DNA of 64,000 nucleotides from assembly GCF_011386835.1 (NCBI RefSeq), contig NC_088795.1, positions 16,287,441-16,351,440 of the forward strand, in the 5' to 3' direction. Source of the stretch: Chrysemys picta bellii. Taxonomy: Eukaryota > Chordata > Testudines > Emydidae. Position numbers and translations under genes: made by a program. Below, in pieces: positions 54,761-64,000 of the stretch (positions are counted from its first letter, which is position 1; each line of letters begins with the position of its first letter). The notes under the pieces are model-generated. The model worked only from the letters and a program-made list of their open reading frames with translations, searched no databases and was not told the origin of the DNA.

Positions 54761-55792
54761 TTTTATATAGGCTTACAAAAATTTGCTGTATCTAATATTG
54801 TGTACAGTATACGTGCGGGGGGTATGTAAGACTGGCATCAAAGAAAACTATTTCTGTATTTTGAATGCTTGGTTAAGAATAAGCTTGATCTCCGCTAAAA
54901 GAATTATCTTATGACTTTGGAAAGATAAACATTCAATTATGGAGGAGGAAGGGATCCCATCATTAACTCATATGGCATCTTATGAAAAGGTGATTTATGG
55001 GCTACAGGCAAGCATGGACAGATGCCATGAAATCTGGAGTGCTATTTCTGGACTATTAGTAACATTACTGATGTACTGGATCTTCATAGAGTAAAGGAAG
55101 CTCACTGTTACTATTAATAGTTCAGGGTTTAATTGTGTTTTGTTTGTATTTCCTTTATCCACACACACACTTCTTTATTGTTATAGGATGATTTGGGCTG
55201 GAAGGGAACTGTTAGGAATCTTAAAAAAAAATGTGTATATGTATTGATTTTCATTTATGTATGTAATGACATAAGAACATTTGTGTTTACCTTTGGAGAA
55301 GATGTTTTATTTAGGGTGGAATTTTTACTTAGGTGAACAGTAGAACTCCAGCTGACTCCCAGGGGAACAAAGTTAGGCCAGTGCTGAGTACTTTTGAAAA
55401 TGATTTCTTGTGCACCTGGCACTAGCATCTGGGCACGTGACAGATTAAATTCTACTAAACATTAAATCAAACATTGCATGATATAAATTATGCACAACCC
55501 TCTTCTCTGGATTGTCCCAATCATTGATTGATAATCTACTAATGCTCCATATTATTTTGACCAAAAAGATATGTCTTGCACTGTGCTCTCAAGATCAGTA
55601 AATTGGACTTCTGGTGCACAGCCATAGGGAGGCAACATTCTCCTTTCAACCCCCACAGGAGCCCATCAACAAATTGTCAGAAAAAAATCTCTGGATGATA
55701 TCAGCCATCATAGTGATAAATGGAGAAGAGAGGCCATCCAAGAGTGACAGCTTCAAACCCATTTATGGTTTTCTAATTAGAATCCTTGAAGT

Positions 55793-55795
<3 letters not shown>
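54761..55795. other. Unique sequence
   Basis: No gene or repeat recognised. Confidence 0.5.

Positions 55796-55838
<43 letters not shown>
55796..55838. repeat. (GT)n microsatellite
   Basis: About 21 GT units followed by atatac. A 142-codon frame (55614-56042) spans it and contains a Val-Cys run encoded by the microsatellite; not a gene. Confidence 0.97.
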
Positions 55839-55843
<5 letters not shown>

Positions 55844-58800
55844 CACGCACTTAGGTACCTTGAATTGTACCCAGAGGAAGATGAGAAGACAGAGCAGTTC
55901 CCAGAGCACAGGGGTAGTGTGCTCACATCAATTCACTCTGCTAAACAAGCATAGGTCACAGTCCAAAGCAGAATGCACTGGTGATAGAGGCCTGAAAAAC
56001 TGTGGACACGTTCACATAATAAGGAAAAGACTGACTTATTAGCAACCAGCAGATGGGAAAAAAAAGAGGTAGAGTCACTCATCCTTCCTGGGAATCCAAG
56101 AACAGTCAAGGATCCAAAAGTATCTCAGGATAACAAACTTCTCCGGCGAGGTGTGGAAATACTATTGTCAATTCCTCAAGTTGCTTCCTCTTGCTAGCCA
56201 TTATCACATCCATCTTTTTTGGGATGAATTTCAGGTAGTTTGTCTATCCTTACCCTTCTCTCAGTCAGGCATTCAGAAAGCAAATAAACTGTGCCACCTA
56301 GATATAATGAAACGGAGATGTAGAGCTGCTAGTCATCTACATTCTGATAGCATTGCAACCCAAAATACCTGTTCTCACATACACATTGGACCGGGGGCTG
56401 ACAGAACAAGACCATTGATGGAGGTTTTGGGGAAGGAACAGCTGTCCAGCAAAACTCTTTGAGACCTTCTACAAAGGAGCAGAACCATTGAAGAACAGTT
56501 GTATATTGTATAAACTGCTATCAGCTGTGTCTAAAATGGATGAAAGACATAATGCACTTGAATTTTGACCATCTCCAAAAAATTGTAAGAACTTTGGGCA
56601 AAAGCCTTTTTTTCTCCTTCATGATCTGAGAGTCAGATGACACATTCCTTAAACACTTGCATGGACTCTGCTGTATTACTTTAATCCGTGCCTATGCATA
56701 GCATGCAATGTCCTATTTCCTTACTGGCTTCATGCTTTCAACAGATCTTTCCCTCTTCATCCCTTAACACAAACTTCATCCTCTCTTCTGCCCCACCCTT
56801 ATATATCAGGAATATAGTGAGCTGCTGAAGCCTAATAATTGGGGTCAATCCACCTTTGTTACAGCATTGCAATCCCATTGAAAGCAAAGGGGATACCAAG
56901 GCAGCTGACAGAAGGTTTTGGTCCCTTATTTTGTTTTTTGAATATTCTGGACAGTAATCAAGATGGAAATTCCTTGCCAAGTTGGGTTCACTGGAAAATG
57001 TCCAGGCATGGTCCCGATTCAAGATGTGGAAATGGGACCAAGCAATCTAAGCTGAAATTTTGCATGATCAGATAATAACCATTTCCCTTACGTTGAAAAA
57101 TTGGTAAAAAGATTACAATAAAGGGCCCAATTTGTATTATTTACTCACTAGCCTGCACTGGGGGCCTGTGGGAAGCTGCATCACCTTGTGTCTTCTGAGC
57201 CCTGGCCCCGCCTGCAGCTCCCCAGCTCTGGTGGCCACTCAGCCACTCCGTTCGCTATACCTATTCTCTAGTCAAAAGAAACCCTGTATTTTTATCTTCC
57301 CATTAAGTAACGTTTGTCAGTGTTTTGGTGCTATGTAGAGGTGCCAGATGTTACATTGAATATGAACTTTTTCCTTTTCTATTCCTCTATTTCCAGAATT
57401 CCAAACCACCACTTCTATGAATAGAGCATGGTGGTTAAAACAGTGGTGACTTTATCTAGACTAGAGAACCAAACAGAACCGGCAGAGCATGGGTAGTGAG
57501 AAAACAAGCTTTTCCATGCTGCCCTATCCACGCATTCTACCCCTGATCTGAATGGATCCCCTTTAGGAGTTTAGTTCTCGTGGCCCTGGTGGATCTCTTT
57601 ATTGAGACTCTCAACACGGGTATCAGTGCTGACTCAGGTGGTTGTTTATAAGGTGTGGGAATAGAGATTGATGGTCCCATTCCAGCCCCCAGATGAATCT
57701 ATTTCACATCAGATGGTGACAATTTTTAGGAACCGCTGACCGGAGCTCAATTAGATATGGGCAACTGGGAACTGGCAGGCTCTATATCACATTACCAATA
57801 CTCTGAACCAGGCAGCTCCCCGGCTAATATTGCAACTGCATTCCTTGCTTTGGCAGAATCCTAGGCAACAGAAGTCTAGGGTTTATCATAAAGTTTCATC
57901 ACTTGTTCATTAGACACTGTGTGTGTGTGTGTGGGAGGGAGATGCCTAGGTCTATAGAAGAGTAGAGCCCACAAATCACCTAGTAAACTGCTATGTCTAC
58001 ATGCTTATGTCTTTAAAGTTAAACAGTGCAATGGGATTTCAGCAAGCCCCACTGACATGCTTAATTCCTGGGTTAAAAATGCCCCTTGGATAAGAATCTG
58101 CACTCTCTCCCAGGCCTCGTGTGTTATTAAATCCCTATTATGTTGTTCTTTCCCTTGGGGAAAGGCTGGAGCTTAAGGCATCCCTGGAGAGCTGACAAAC
58201 AACTTTATTACTCTGTGATGTTGCTGGCTGTCTTCAGTTCTTCTGGCAAAGAACAACCTCTCACTCACTCAGCACTTAAATAAAACTGGCATTTGCAAGG
58301 AAAACTTGGTCAGGCTCATCTATTTTGTGTTATAATTAAGGAATCCTCTGTCAGGCACACCTTTGTAAGCCTTCAACTCGTGTCAAAACTGTCACAGATA
58401 TAGGAGGAAACATGCATATCGCCAATGACAATTAATCACCAAATGTCTTTGGCAACTATTAATCCCCATGGGGCTTTCACATCAGGCTGTTAGTTCAGCT
58501 GCAAAGGAGACAGTGTTTGAGGGTTTCTACTGTACTATTCGAAGGGACCCAGTCCTCTTATACTAGGCAACTATTTATTACAATAATGAGATTCTTGTTA
58601 ATTATAATTAAGTAGATTGTCAGTATCTTTAGGGAAGAGGCTTTCTCTCTTTATTTGTTCAGTAAAGCACTTATCACATACTCTAATAATAATTAATAGA
58701 TAACAGATGCCATAGGGTATCTGTTTTTTATTTTTTTTCAGGCTTCAGAATCCAGGAATATTTTTGCGACATCTTGGTTGATATATATGCAGTGAGAATA

Positions 58801-58849
58801 TTAAAAGTGAGAGTGAGTGAATACGAATGATAAGAAATGGGAATAAATA
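55839..58849. other. Long unique stretch, no gene
   Basis: About 3 kb. Open frames up to 103 codons (56151-56462) without motifs. A short GT run near 57919-57932. No repeats recognised. Candidate for conserved non-coding sequence, untested. Confidence 0.5.
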
Positions 58850-59342
58850 CCGTATATACTCGTTCATTAGCCTGTTCGTTTATAAGCCAACCCCCCCAAG
58901 CTCGATAGGTAAAAATAGCAAAAACTGTATGACCCTTTCATAAGCCGACCCGGTATTTCAGGGGTTGGCAGTCTTTGGCTCCTGGCTCATTAGGGTAAGC
59001 TGCTCGCAGGCCTGGACGTTTTGTTTACCTGGAGCGTTCACAGGCACGGAGCCCATCAGCTCCCAGTGGCCGCGGTTCGCCGTTCCCAGCCAATGGGAGC
59101 TGCGGGAAGTGGTGCGCCACTTGGCTGGGAACGGCAAACCGCGGCCACAGGGAGCTGAAGGGCTCCATGCCTGCAGATGCTCCAGGTAAACAAAATGACA
59201 GAGTATTAGATATTCAGTTCAATGATTCCATAGAGTTTAAAATCATCAAATTTTGGTGTAGACCCGTTTATAAGCCGACCCCCACTCTTTGATGCGTCAC
59301 TTTTTTACCAAAAATATTCGGCTTATGAACGAGTATATACAG
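58850..59342. mobile_element. Composite foldback transposon
   Basis: The outer termini CCGTATATACTCGTTCATTA and its mirror at 59318-59342 form a roughly 24-bp inverted repeat with few mismatches. A second layer, 'gtttataagccaaccccccc' against 'cgtttataagccgaccccca', lies as direct internal words. From 58959 a different element starts ('caggggttggcagtctttgg', a hAT-type start). It contains the 70-bp foldback at 59023-59191 and lacks its usual right end. Target duplication of the outer element not resolved. Confidence 0.78.
59023..59191. repeat. 70-bp inverted repeat with 29-nt loop
   Basis: Bases 59023-59092 and 59122-59191 are reverse complements with roughly seven mismatches in 70. The core 'gtggccgcggttcgccgttc' is GC-rich. 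It belongs to the inner element of the composite. Confidence 0.9.
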
Positions 59343-60454
59343 TTCTTATTATATCAAACATTCGACACATTATTTGTTAGAGATTCTACTGTAATGAAAG
59401 TCACTCTTTGCCATGGAGAGAGAGACCAGAATCGTAGTAAATTACTGCATGCTTTTCCATGCATGTTCATCTGCAAGGCATTAACCAGCTTGTTCGCTCT
59501 CTCTTACGTTAGTGAATATGACTAGTAACTAGCATATGGTTTCCCTCAGCAGAATCGGTGAACTGGTGAAAAGGGGTTGTGAAATTTGGTTTTAGTTCTT
59601 TTGTGTGTATGGGTCTGCCTGGGTGATGGTGGTAGCACCTTTGGGGCGTCCCTGTTTTTGGGAAAGTAAGAGCTTTCTTCTGGAAATGCACAGCATTGTG
59701 AAGCAAAAGTCATTTGCAGCACCATTTAAACAACTACCAGATTAATGCAGTCTTCTCAAAGCTGGGCTGTGCCAGGAAGACTGGAACCTAAAGCAATCCT
59801 TTCTGGGACCTGTCTATTCCTTCCTTTTCTTCTCTCTATCCATACGTGCAGAGCTGACATCTTTCACGCTCAGGATTGGCTGCCTCTTTCTGAGCCGTGT
59901 CAGGCACTAGGAATCATTACTGAGCAATACAAGTTGCTTCCTCTCTTCGCAGCTGAGCATACATGCTTCGTCTTTTACCGTTCCCAGGTATTCGGCATTT
60001 GCGGTCAGATCCCCAGCATGGTAGCATGTTATAGTATTGCCATTGCCAAGGATTCAAAAGCCATGTATCAGACTCTCAGAAATTATGAGATTGGTTTAAA
60101 AACCAAGAGATTTTTAAAAAATAATAATTTGGGGGTCATTTTTATTCTCTACTGGTTTTTGGGTGCTTAGGATGGGCTCGGGTCATGTCTTTGAGCTTTT
60201 ATTCATAAACATGAGCAAGAAACTTACTTTTTTATTTTTAAAGGAAAGCCTAGGTTTTCGTATTCACATAGCTCCAGGAGCGGGGGCTTTAAGAAACACC
60301 AAATATTGTGAGACTCATGATAAAATCACAAGAATTAGCATCATTGTGCTGTACACTCACTACCCCCCCACCCATTGCTTGCCATTGTGTTTTGACTGAG
60401 GTAAGAAAGCAGAATGTAGTTGTTTTGTTTTCATGTGGGTCTACATTTTCAAAA
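59343..60454. other. Unique sequence
   Basis: A 141-codon plus frame (59745-60170) has no motif, signal peptide or family resemblance that I can recognise. No repeat. Confidence 0.5.
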
Positions 60455-60590
60455 TCTCAGGGTTAGATTTTCCAGTATCTAGGAGCACCCACAACTTGGA
60501 CCAGATTTTTCAAGAACGTAGCATCCAGCAATTCCCATTGTGACACGGGCTGTGGGTACTGAGCAGATCTGAAAATCTGTCCCTTTGCTA
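60455..60590. repeat. Palindromic MITE-like repeat
   Basis: 'ggttagattttccagtatct' plus 'aggagcacccacaactt' mirror 'gtgggtactgagcagatct' plus 'gaaaatctgtccc'. Confidence 0.6.
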
Positions 60591-60847
60591 AGTCGTATAT
60601 ACAGCTCTCCATCTTGTTTCTTTCCCTTGTTTATTCCTGAGGGAATTCTGCGCCAAAAAATTAAAAATTCTGCATATTTTATTTGTCAAAATAACTCAAC
60701 TCAATATAATCACGCCATTTTCAATTATTTTGGTAATTTATTTCAAAATACCAGTCAGTAAGTATGTCTGTAACAATACAGACGACAAAGGAGATTCAGG
60801 GCAGAGGGCAATAATGATATTTCCATGTACATCAAGCACAGAAGACT

Positions 60848-61022
60848 TTAAGAGTAGGTCTATACAGCAAAGAAGAACCTGCGGCTGGCCCATGACAGCT
60901 GACTCGGGCTTGCGGGGCTCAGGCTGGGGGGCTGTTTCTTTGCTGTGCAGACTTCTGGGCTCAGACTAGAGCTGCAGCTCTGGGACCCTTCCATCCTGCA
61001 GGGTCCGAGAGCCTGGGCTCCA
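60848..61022. mobile_element. Truncated MITE nested in hAT-like repeat
   Basis: After TTA (60848-60850) it starts AGAGTAGGTCTATACAGC, similar to the start of 51586. It continues 'cggctggcccatgacagctg', 'actcgggcttgcggggctca' and a mirrored 'tgggacccttccatcctgca'/'gggtccgagagcctgggctc' centre. The right half expected of this palindromic family is missing. Confidence 0.6.
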
Positions 61023-61119
61023 GCAATGAAACAGAAAGACTCCGGGGCCCTGCCCCTCTGCGCAGGGGGCACCACAAAAACAGTCCCGTACGCAGGCCCA
61101 GCCCTGCCCCCCGATCCAG

Positions 61120-61535
61120 GTGTGGGGCAGGCAGGCTCAGCCCCACAGGATCCAAGTGTGGAGGGGCTTAGTGTGGCGGAACTAGGTATGGGGTGAGAGG
61201 GTTTTGTGTGGGGCAGCTCAGTGGGGGGGTCTGGGTGTGTGTGGGGGATCTAGATGCATAGGGGCTCATTGGGGGATTCTGGGTGTAGGGGGAATGGGAC
61301 CCTATGGGGGTGTCCCTGGAACGTGGTTTGGGGCTCAGCAGGGGGGGTCTGGGTGTGAGGAGGATGGGGCTCGGTGTGGGGGATGGGGCTCAGCATAGGG
61401 TTGTGGGGGTTGGGGCTCAGCAGGGGGGTCTGGGTGTGGGGGGGAATGGGGCTTGAGTGAGGGAGGCTCTGTGGGGGATGGTCTTGGTGCAGGGGGTCTG
61501 GATGTAGGGGGTGGGATTCGTCAGGGGAGTCAACC
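61120..61535. repeat. G-rich degenerate minisatellite
   Basis: 'ggggctcag', 'gggggtctgggtgt' and 'ggggatgggg' recur about every 35-50 bp on the plus strand. Many runs of three or more G make G-quadruplexes plausible. Confidence 0.8.
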
Positions 61536-61540
61536 TGCAA

Positions 61541-63679
61541 GGCCCCAGAATGCTACTAAATGCAGCAGAGAGGTGACGATGGTCTTAGTAGGGGAACACT
61601 GGTGTCATCAGAAGGGCCACTATATCTGCATGGTTATCTATTGCTTAATACATAGGGAGAAAAAAGGTGCAGGATTAAAATTTGAACTTACTTTCAAGGA
61701 GGCATCAAACTGGCAACCTCTTGTATTTTCAAGAAAAAAACAAGCATGACATATCCAGTGCCCACCAGATTATATTTGCACTCGCTTGTCCATCTATTTC
61801 TGTGTGAATGTGTAAGTAATTTTCCTTTGCAATCAGTGCTAAAATAACTCCCATATTTTTTTCACCCCACTTCAGTAAACTCAACCTAAAGTCACTAGCT
61901 ATGCATACGGCAATTTCTACAGCCTTGGTCCTTCTTCTTTCCCTCCCCATCTAAGATCAGAATCTTTATTTTCTTTTCCTTTTTCCCCCTCCTTTTTTTG
62001 TGTGTTTTGAGTTGCTTGGCCAGAGCTGATAGGATAATAATGAACTGTATTGTATGCTAAACACACAGGCCAGGCATTGCAGACAATTTCACCAATGCTC
62101 AGATAAATCACGTGGGGAAGGTTTTACTGGAAACTCCAGTGGATAGTTCAATATTCTCTGGGTTAAGTTTATTCATTTTGTTTTGATTGAAACAATCAGA
62201 AAAGATTGTGAGGCTGTAATTTCGATGGGAGGTTAAAGTAGGAGACTGACCGGGATATGATCGTATTTGCTTTAGACTTTGGGAGGGAGATTACTCCTGG
62301 AGATCTTATTAGACTGCATGATTAAAAAAAAAAAAAAAAGGAAGCAAATTTTCTATATCTAACACTCATACAGTTGCTGCATAATGTTCTACCTATATGG
62401 AGGACTGTTTAATTTAACATTTAGCCTCATATATTGGGGGGAAAGGGCTTACTCTGAGTCAAACAATAGCTTACTCCCAGGGGATTAGGGGTATTAATAT
62501 CAAAGTGATAACACAAGTATCAGAAACCATGCCAAAACAGATAGTTGGGGATTCAAAGGAGCCTGATCCTTATAAAGGCTGACTTATTTGGTTGTCTTCC
62601 TTGTAACATTTACTTTCTAGAAGAAAAAGAGCATAATAGGTTCTTATTTTGTGCCTGTAGGTGAAATCAAAGACTCTCCTTGTCTCCTGTGGAAGTTCCC
62701 CAGTGAGATTTGTACAGCACATCTTGTCTTTCAGTTAAACTAATAAGCTCTGGTCTCTGACTGAGTTCCGATACCTGTACCATAACTAATTCCAAACCTC
62801 TCCACCTGCACCCACGCTCCTCCTGGACAATCTGTATTTACCAGGTTTGATTCATTTTAATTTGAAAGTGCATTCCTGGAAAGTGGCATGAGAAAGAGCG
62901 TTATTCTGTCTAGCAACCCAGCGCGCTTGAACACAATGCTCACTCGTGACATTAAATAATGACTTAGTGTCTTAGAATGTGCGTGTAATGAGACACCATC
63001 ATCATAATTTAACCAGGTAGTTCTGCTTAGTGGCAATATAGAGAAATTATTAATTAACCAATTTTATAATAGAATATACAGAGGCTATCTAGTAGCCTAA
63101 GGGGAAAGTGCTGTAATTTACTAATATCAGATGAATTAAATTATGAAAATGAGGTTCCAGTAGCCAAAGAAAGAGGGTGGAAGATTTAGCTCTAAAGGGG
63201 GTTTTGGATTTTCCTGATTTGCTAATGATGTTTGTTGCATGTCCACCCTTAAGGTCATTTGTAATGTGTGCCATGCTGAGAATTATGACCCGAGCATGAA
63301 ATGAAAAATTAATTTGTTTTAAATGATACTAGACATTATCGGGAGAGAGACTACATTCCAGCCTCCGAAATGACTTCTAACGAAGGGCTTACTCCTACCC
63401 TCAAAGGCGTGTGGGCCCAGAGTGCTGTGCAGTTTGCAAAATCAGCCACTGCAAGCGATGGAAAAAAACACAAATAAAAAACAGCTGCAAGCTGAGGTTC
63501 TTCTCCAAGCAGCATTTGGCTCCCAGAACTCAGAATACACAATGAAATATAAAGGCTATAAGCCAAGTTCAGCTCTAGTGAAAGTGGGTAGAACTGAGTT
63601 GACTTCCGGTTGAATTGCACATGCTGACGCCGATATGGAATTTGGATCTCTGTCTGGACTCCTATTAAAATCAATGGAG
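61541..63679. other. Unique sequence, no gene
   Basis: An A run at 62324-62339. Open frames below 75 codons. The stretch 62860-63080 is repeat-free with balanced composition and may be conserved non-coding DNA; untested. Confidence 0.5.
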
Positions 63680-63945
63680 AGATTCCCTCTTGTGAGTTGA
63701 GGACCCTCAGCACCTCACAGGAGTGCTCAGCACCCACCAGGTTGGATTGACCCCTTAGGCTCCAAGGGCTTGATCCAGAGTCCAGTGCGATGCAGAGGAA
63801 TCTGTCCATTGACATTAATGAGGATCAGGTCTTAAATCAGCAAGTTACTGAAGCAGATACCTAACTTTAAGGACATGAGTAATCCCATTTAATTCAATGG
63901 AACTACTCACATATTTAGTTCAGTTTAAGCATGTGGGTGGGGCTC
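63680..63945. repeat. Palindromic MITE-like remnants
   Basis: 'gaccctcagcacctcacagg' with 'agtgctcagcaccc', then 'cagcaagttactgaagcaga' and 'cccatttaattcaatgg' with 'agtttaagcatgtggg' belong to two palindromic families seen elsewhere. A 154-codon minus-strand frame (63351-63815) overlaps this and is not supported as a gene. Confidence 0.5.
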
Positions 63946-64000
63946 TTAGGCACTGCCACCATACAAATAAGCGTATAATAAAAAACAAAAGATTTATAAC

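Larger units (their letters stand above)
60633..61540. mobile_element. hAT-like repeat remnant with G-rich core and nested MITE
   Basis: It starts 'attcctgagggaattctgcg' and continues 'caattattttggtaatttat', 'gtaacaatacagacgacaaa', the left part of a turtle repeat that I recognise as hAT-type. At 60851-61022 it is interrupted by part of a MITE. A G-rich tract follows (61120-61535). The right terminal inverted repeat is not present, so class is inferred. The 96- and 98-codon frames here are low-complexity. Confidence 0.55.

Noticed and set aside
55614..56042. 142-codon frame containing a Val-Cys run
   Set aside because: The run is the translated GT microsatellite; the remainder has no recognisable domain.
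59745..60170. 141-codon frame
   Set aside because: No signal peptide, domain or splice context could be recognised. Chance length.
63351..63815. 154-codon minus-strand frame
   Set aside because: It overlaps a palindromic repeat, lacks motifs and has no supporting structure.
1..64000. Bacterial or phage features (operons, ribosome binding sites, terminators, defence systems)
   Set aside because: No coding density, repeats are vertebrate retrotransposons and MITEs, and microsatellites are long; prokaryotic features were not expected and none were seen.

Overview
This window looks like vertebrate, probably turtle (Testudines, likely Cryptodira), nuclear DNA from a gene desert or a very large intron. 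Evidence: no open reading frame resembles a host protein. The longest (222 and 215 codons) lie in a GC-rich minisatellite and in a pyrimidine-rich tract. The repeats are those I know from turtle and crocodilian genomes: CR1 LINE fragments with recognisable reverse-transcriptase remains, MIR/CORE-like SINEs, a 5S-rRNA-derived SINE, tRNA-derived repeats, hAT and PIF/Harbinger-type non-autonomous DNA transposons, many short near-palindromic repeats, and 3' ends of what I take to be Penelope-like elements. Species assignment and family names rest on memory of sequence patterns, not on a database search.

Layout. 1-5 kb: mostly unique AT-rich DNA, a perfect 21-bp hairpin, and two plus-strand CR1 pieces, the second interrupted by a minus-strand CR1. 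5-9.4 kb: SINEs, a CR1 C-terminal fragment and a 648-bp hAT-type element with a 58-bp minisatellite core. 10-12.2 kb: a long minus-strand CR1 split by an 866-bp solo LTR. 13-19 kb: SINEs, AT-rich foldback repeats, unique DNA. 19.7-21.3 kb: a 1.56-kb hAT-type element. 22-31 kb: small palindromic repeats, a tRNA-Ala-like pseudogene, a second LTR-like repeat, a tRNA-derived repeat. 31-35 kb: a 251-bp hAT MITE with perfect 8-bp target duplications, a full 5S-derived SINE and the first Penelope-like palindrome. 36-39 kb: mostly unique. 39-44.4 kb: nested DNA repeats and a third Penelope-like end. 44-50 kb: mostly unique. 50-52 kb: a perfect 94-bp palindrome with 13-bp target duplications, a short duplicated segment, and two PIF/Harbinger-type MITEs sharing a TTA. 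54-56 kb: long CA/GT and AT microsatellites. 58.8-61.5 kb: composite foldback and G-rich elements. 61.5-64 kb: mostly unique.

Nothing here forms an operon or pathway; the content is a record of transposition. The best-supported items are insertions where both ends and the target-site duplication can be read directly: 7826-8473, 10343-11208, 19741-21305, 31075-31325, 34432-34631, 41083-41761, 50138-50368, 51586-51842 and 51846-51923. The most unusual signal is that two independent Penelope-like insertions are both built as long inverted repeats that leave out the same 3'-terminal 37-41 nt.
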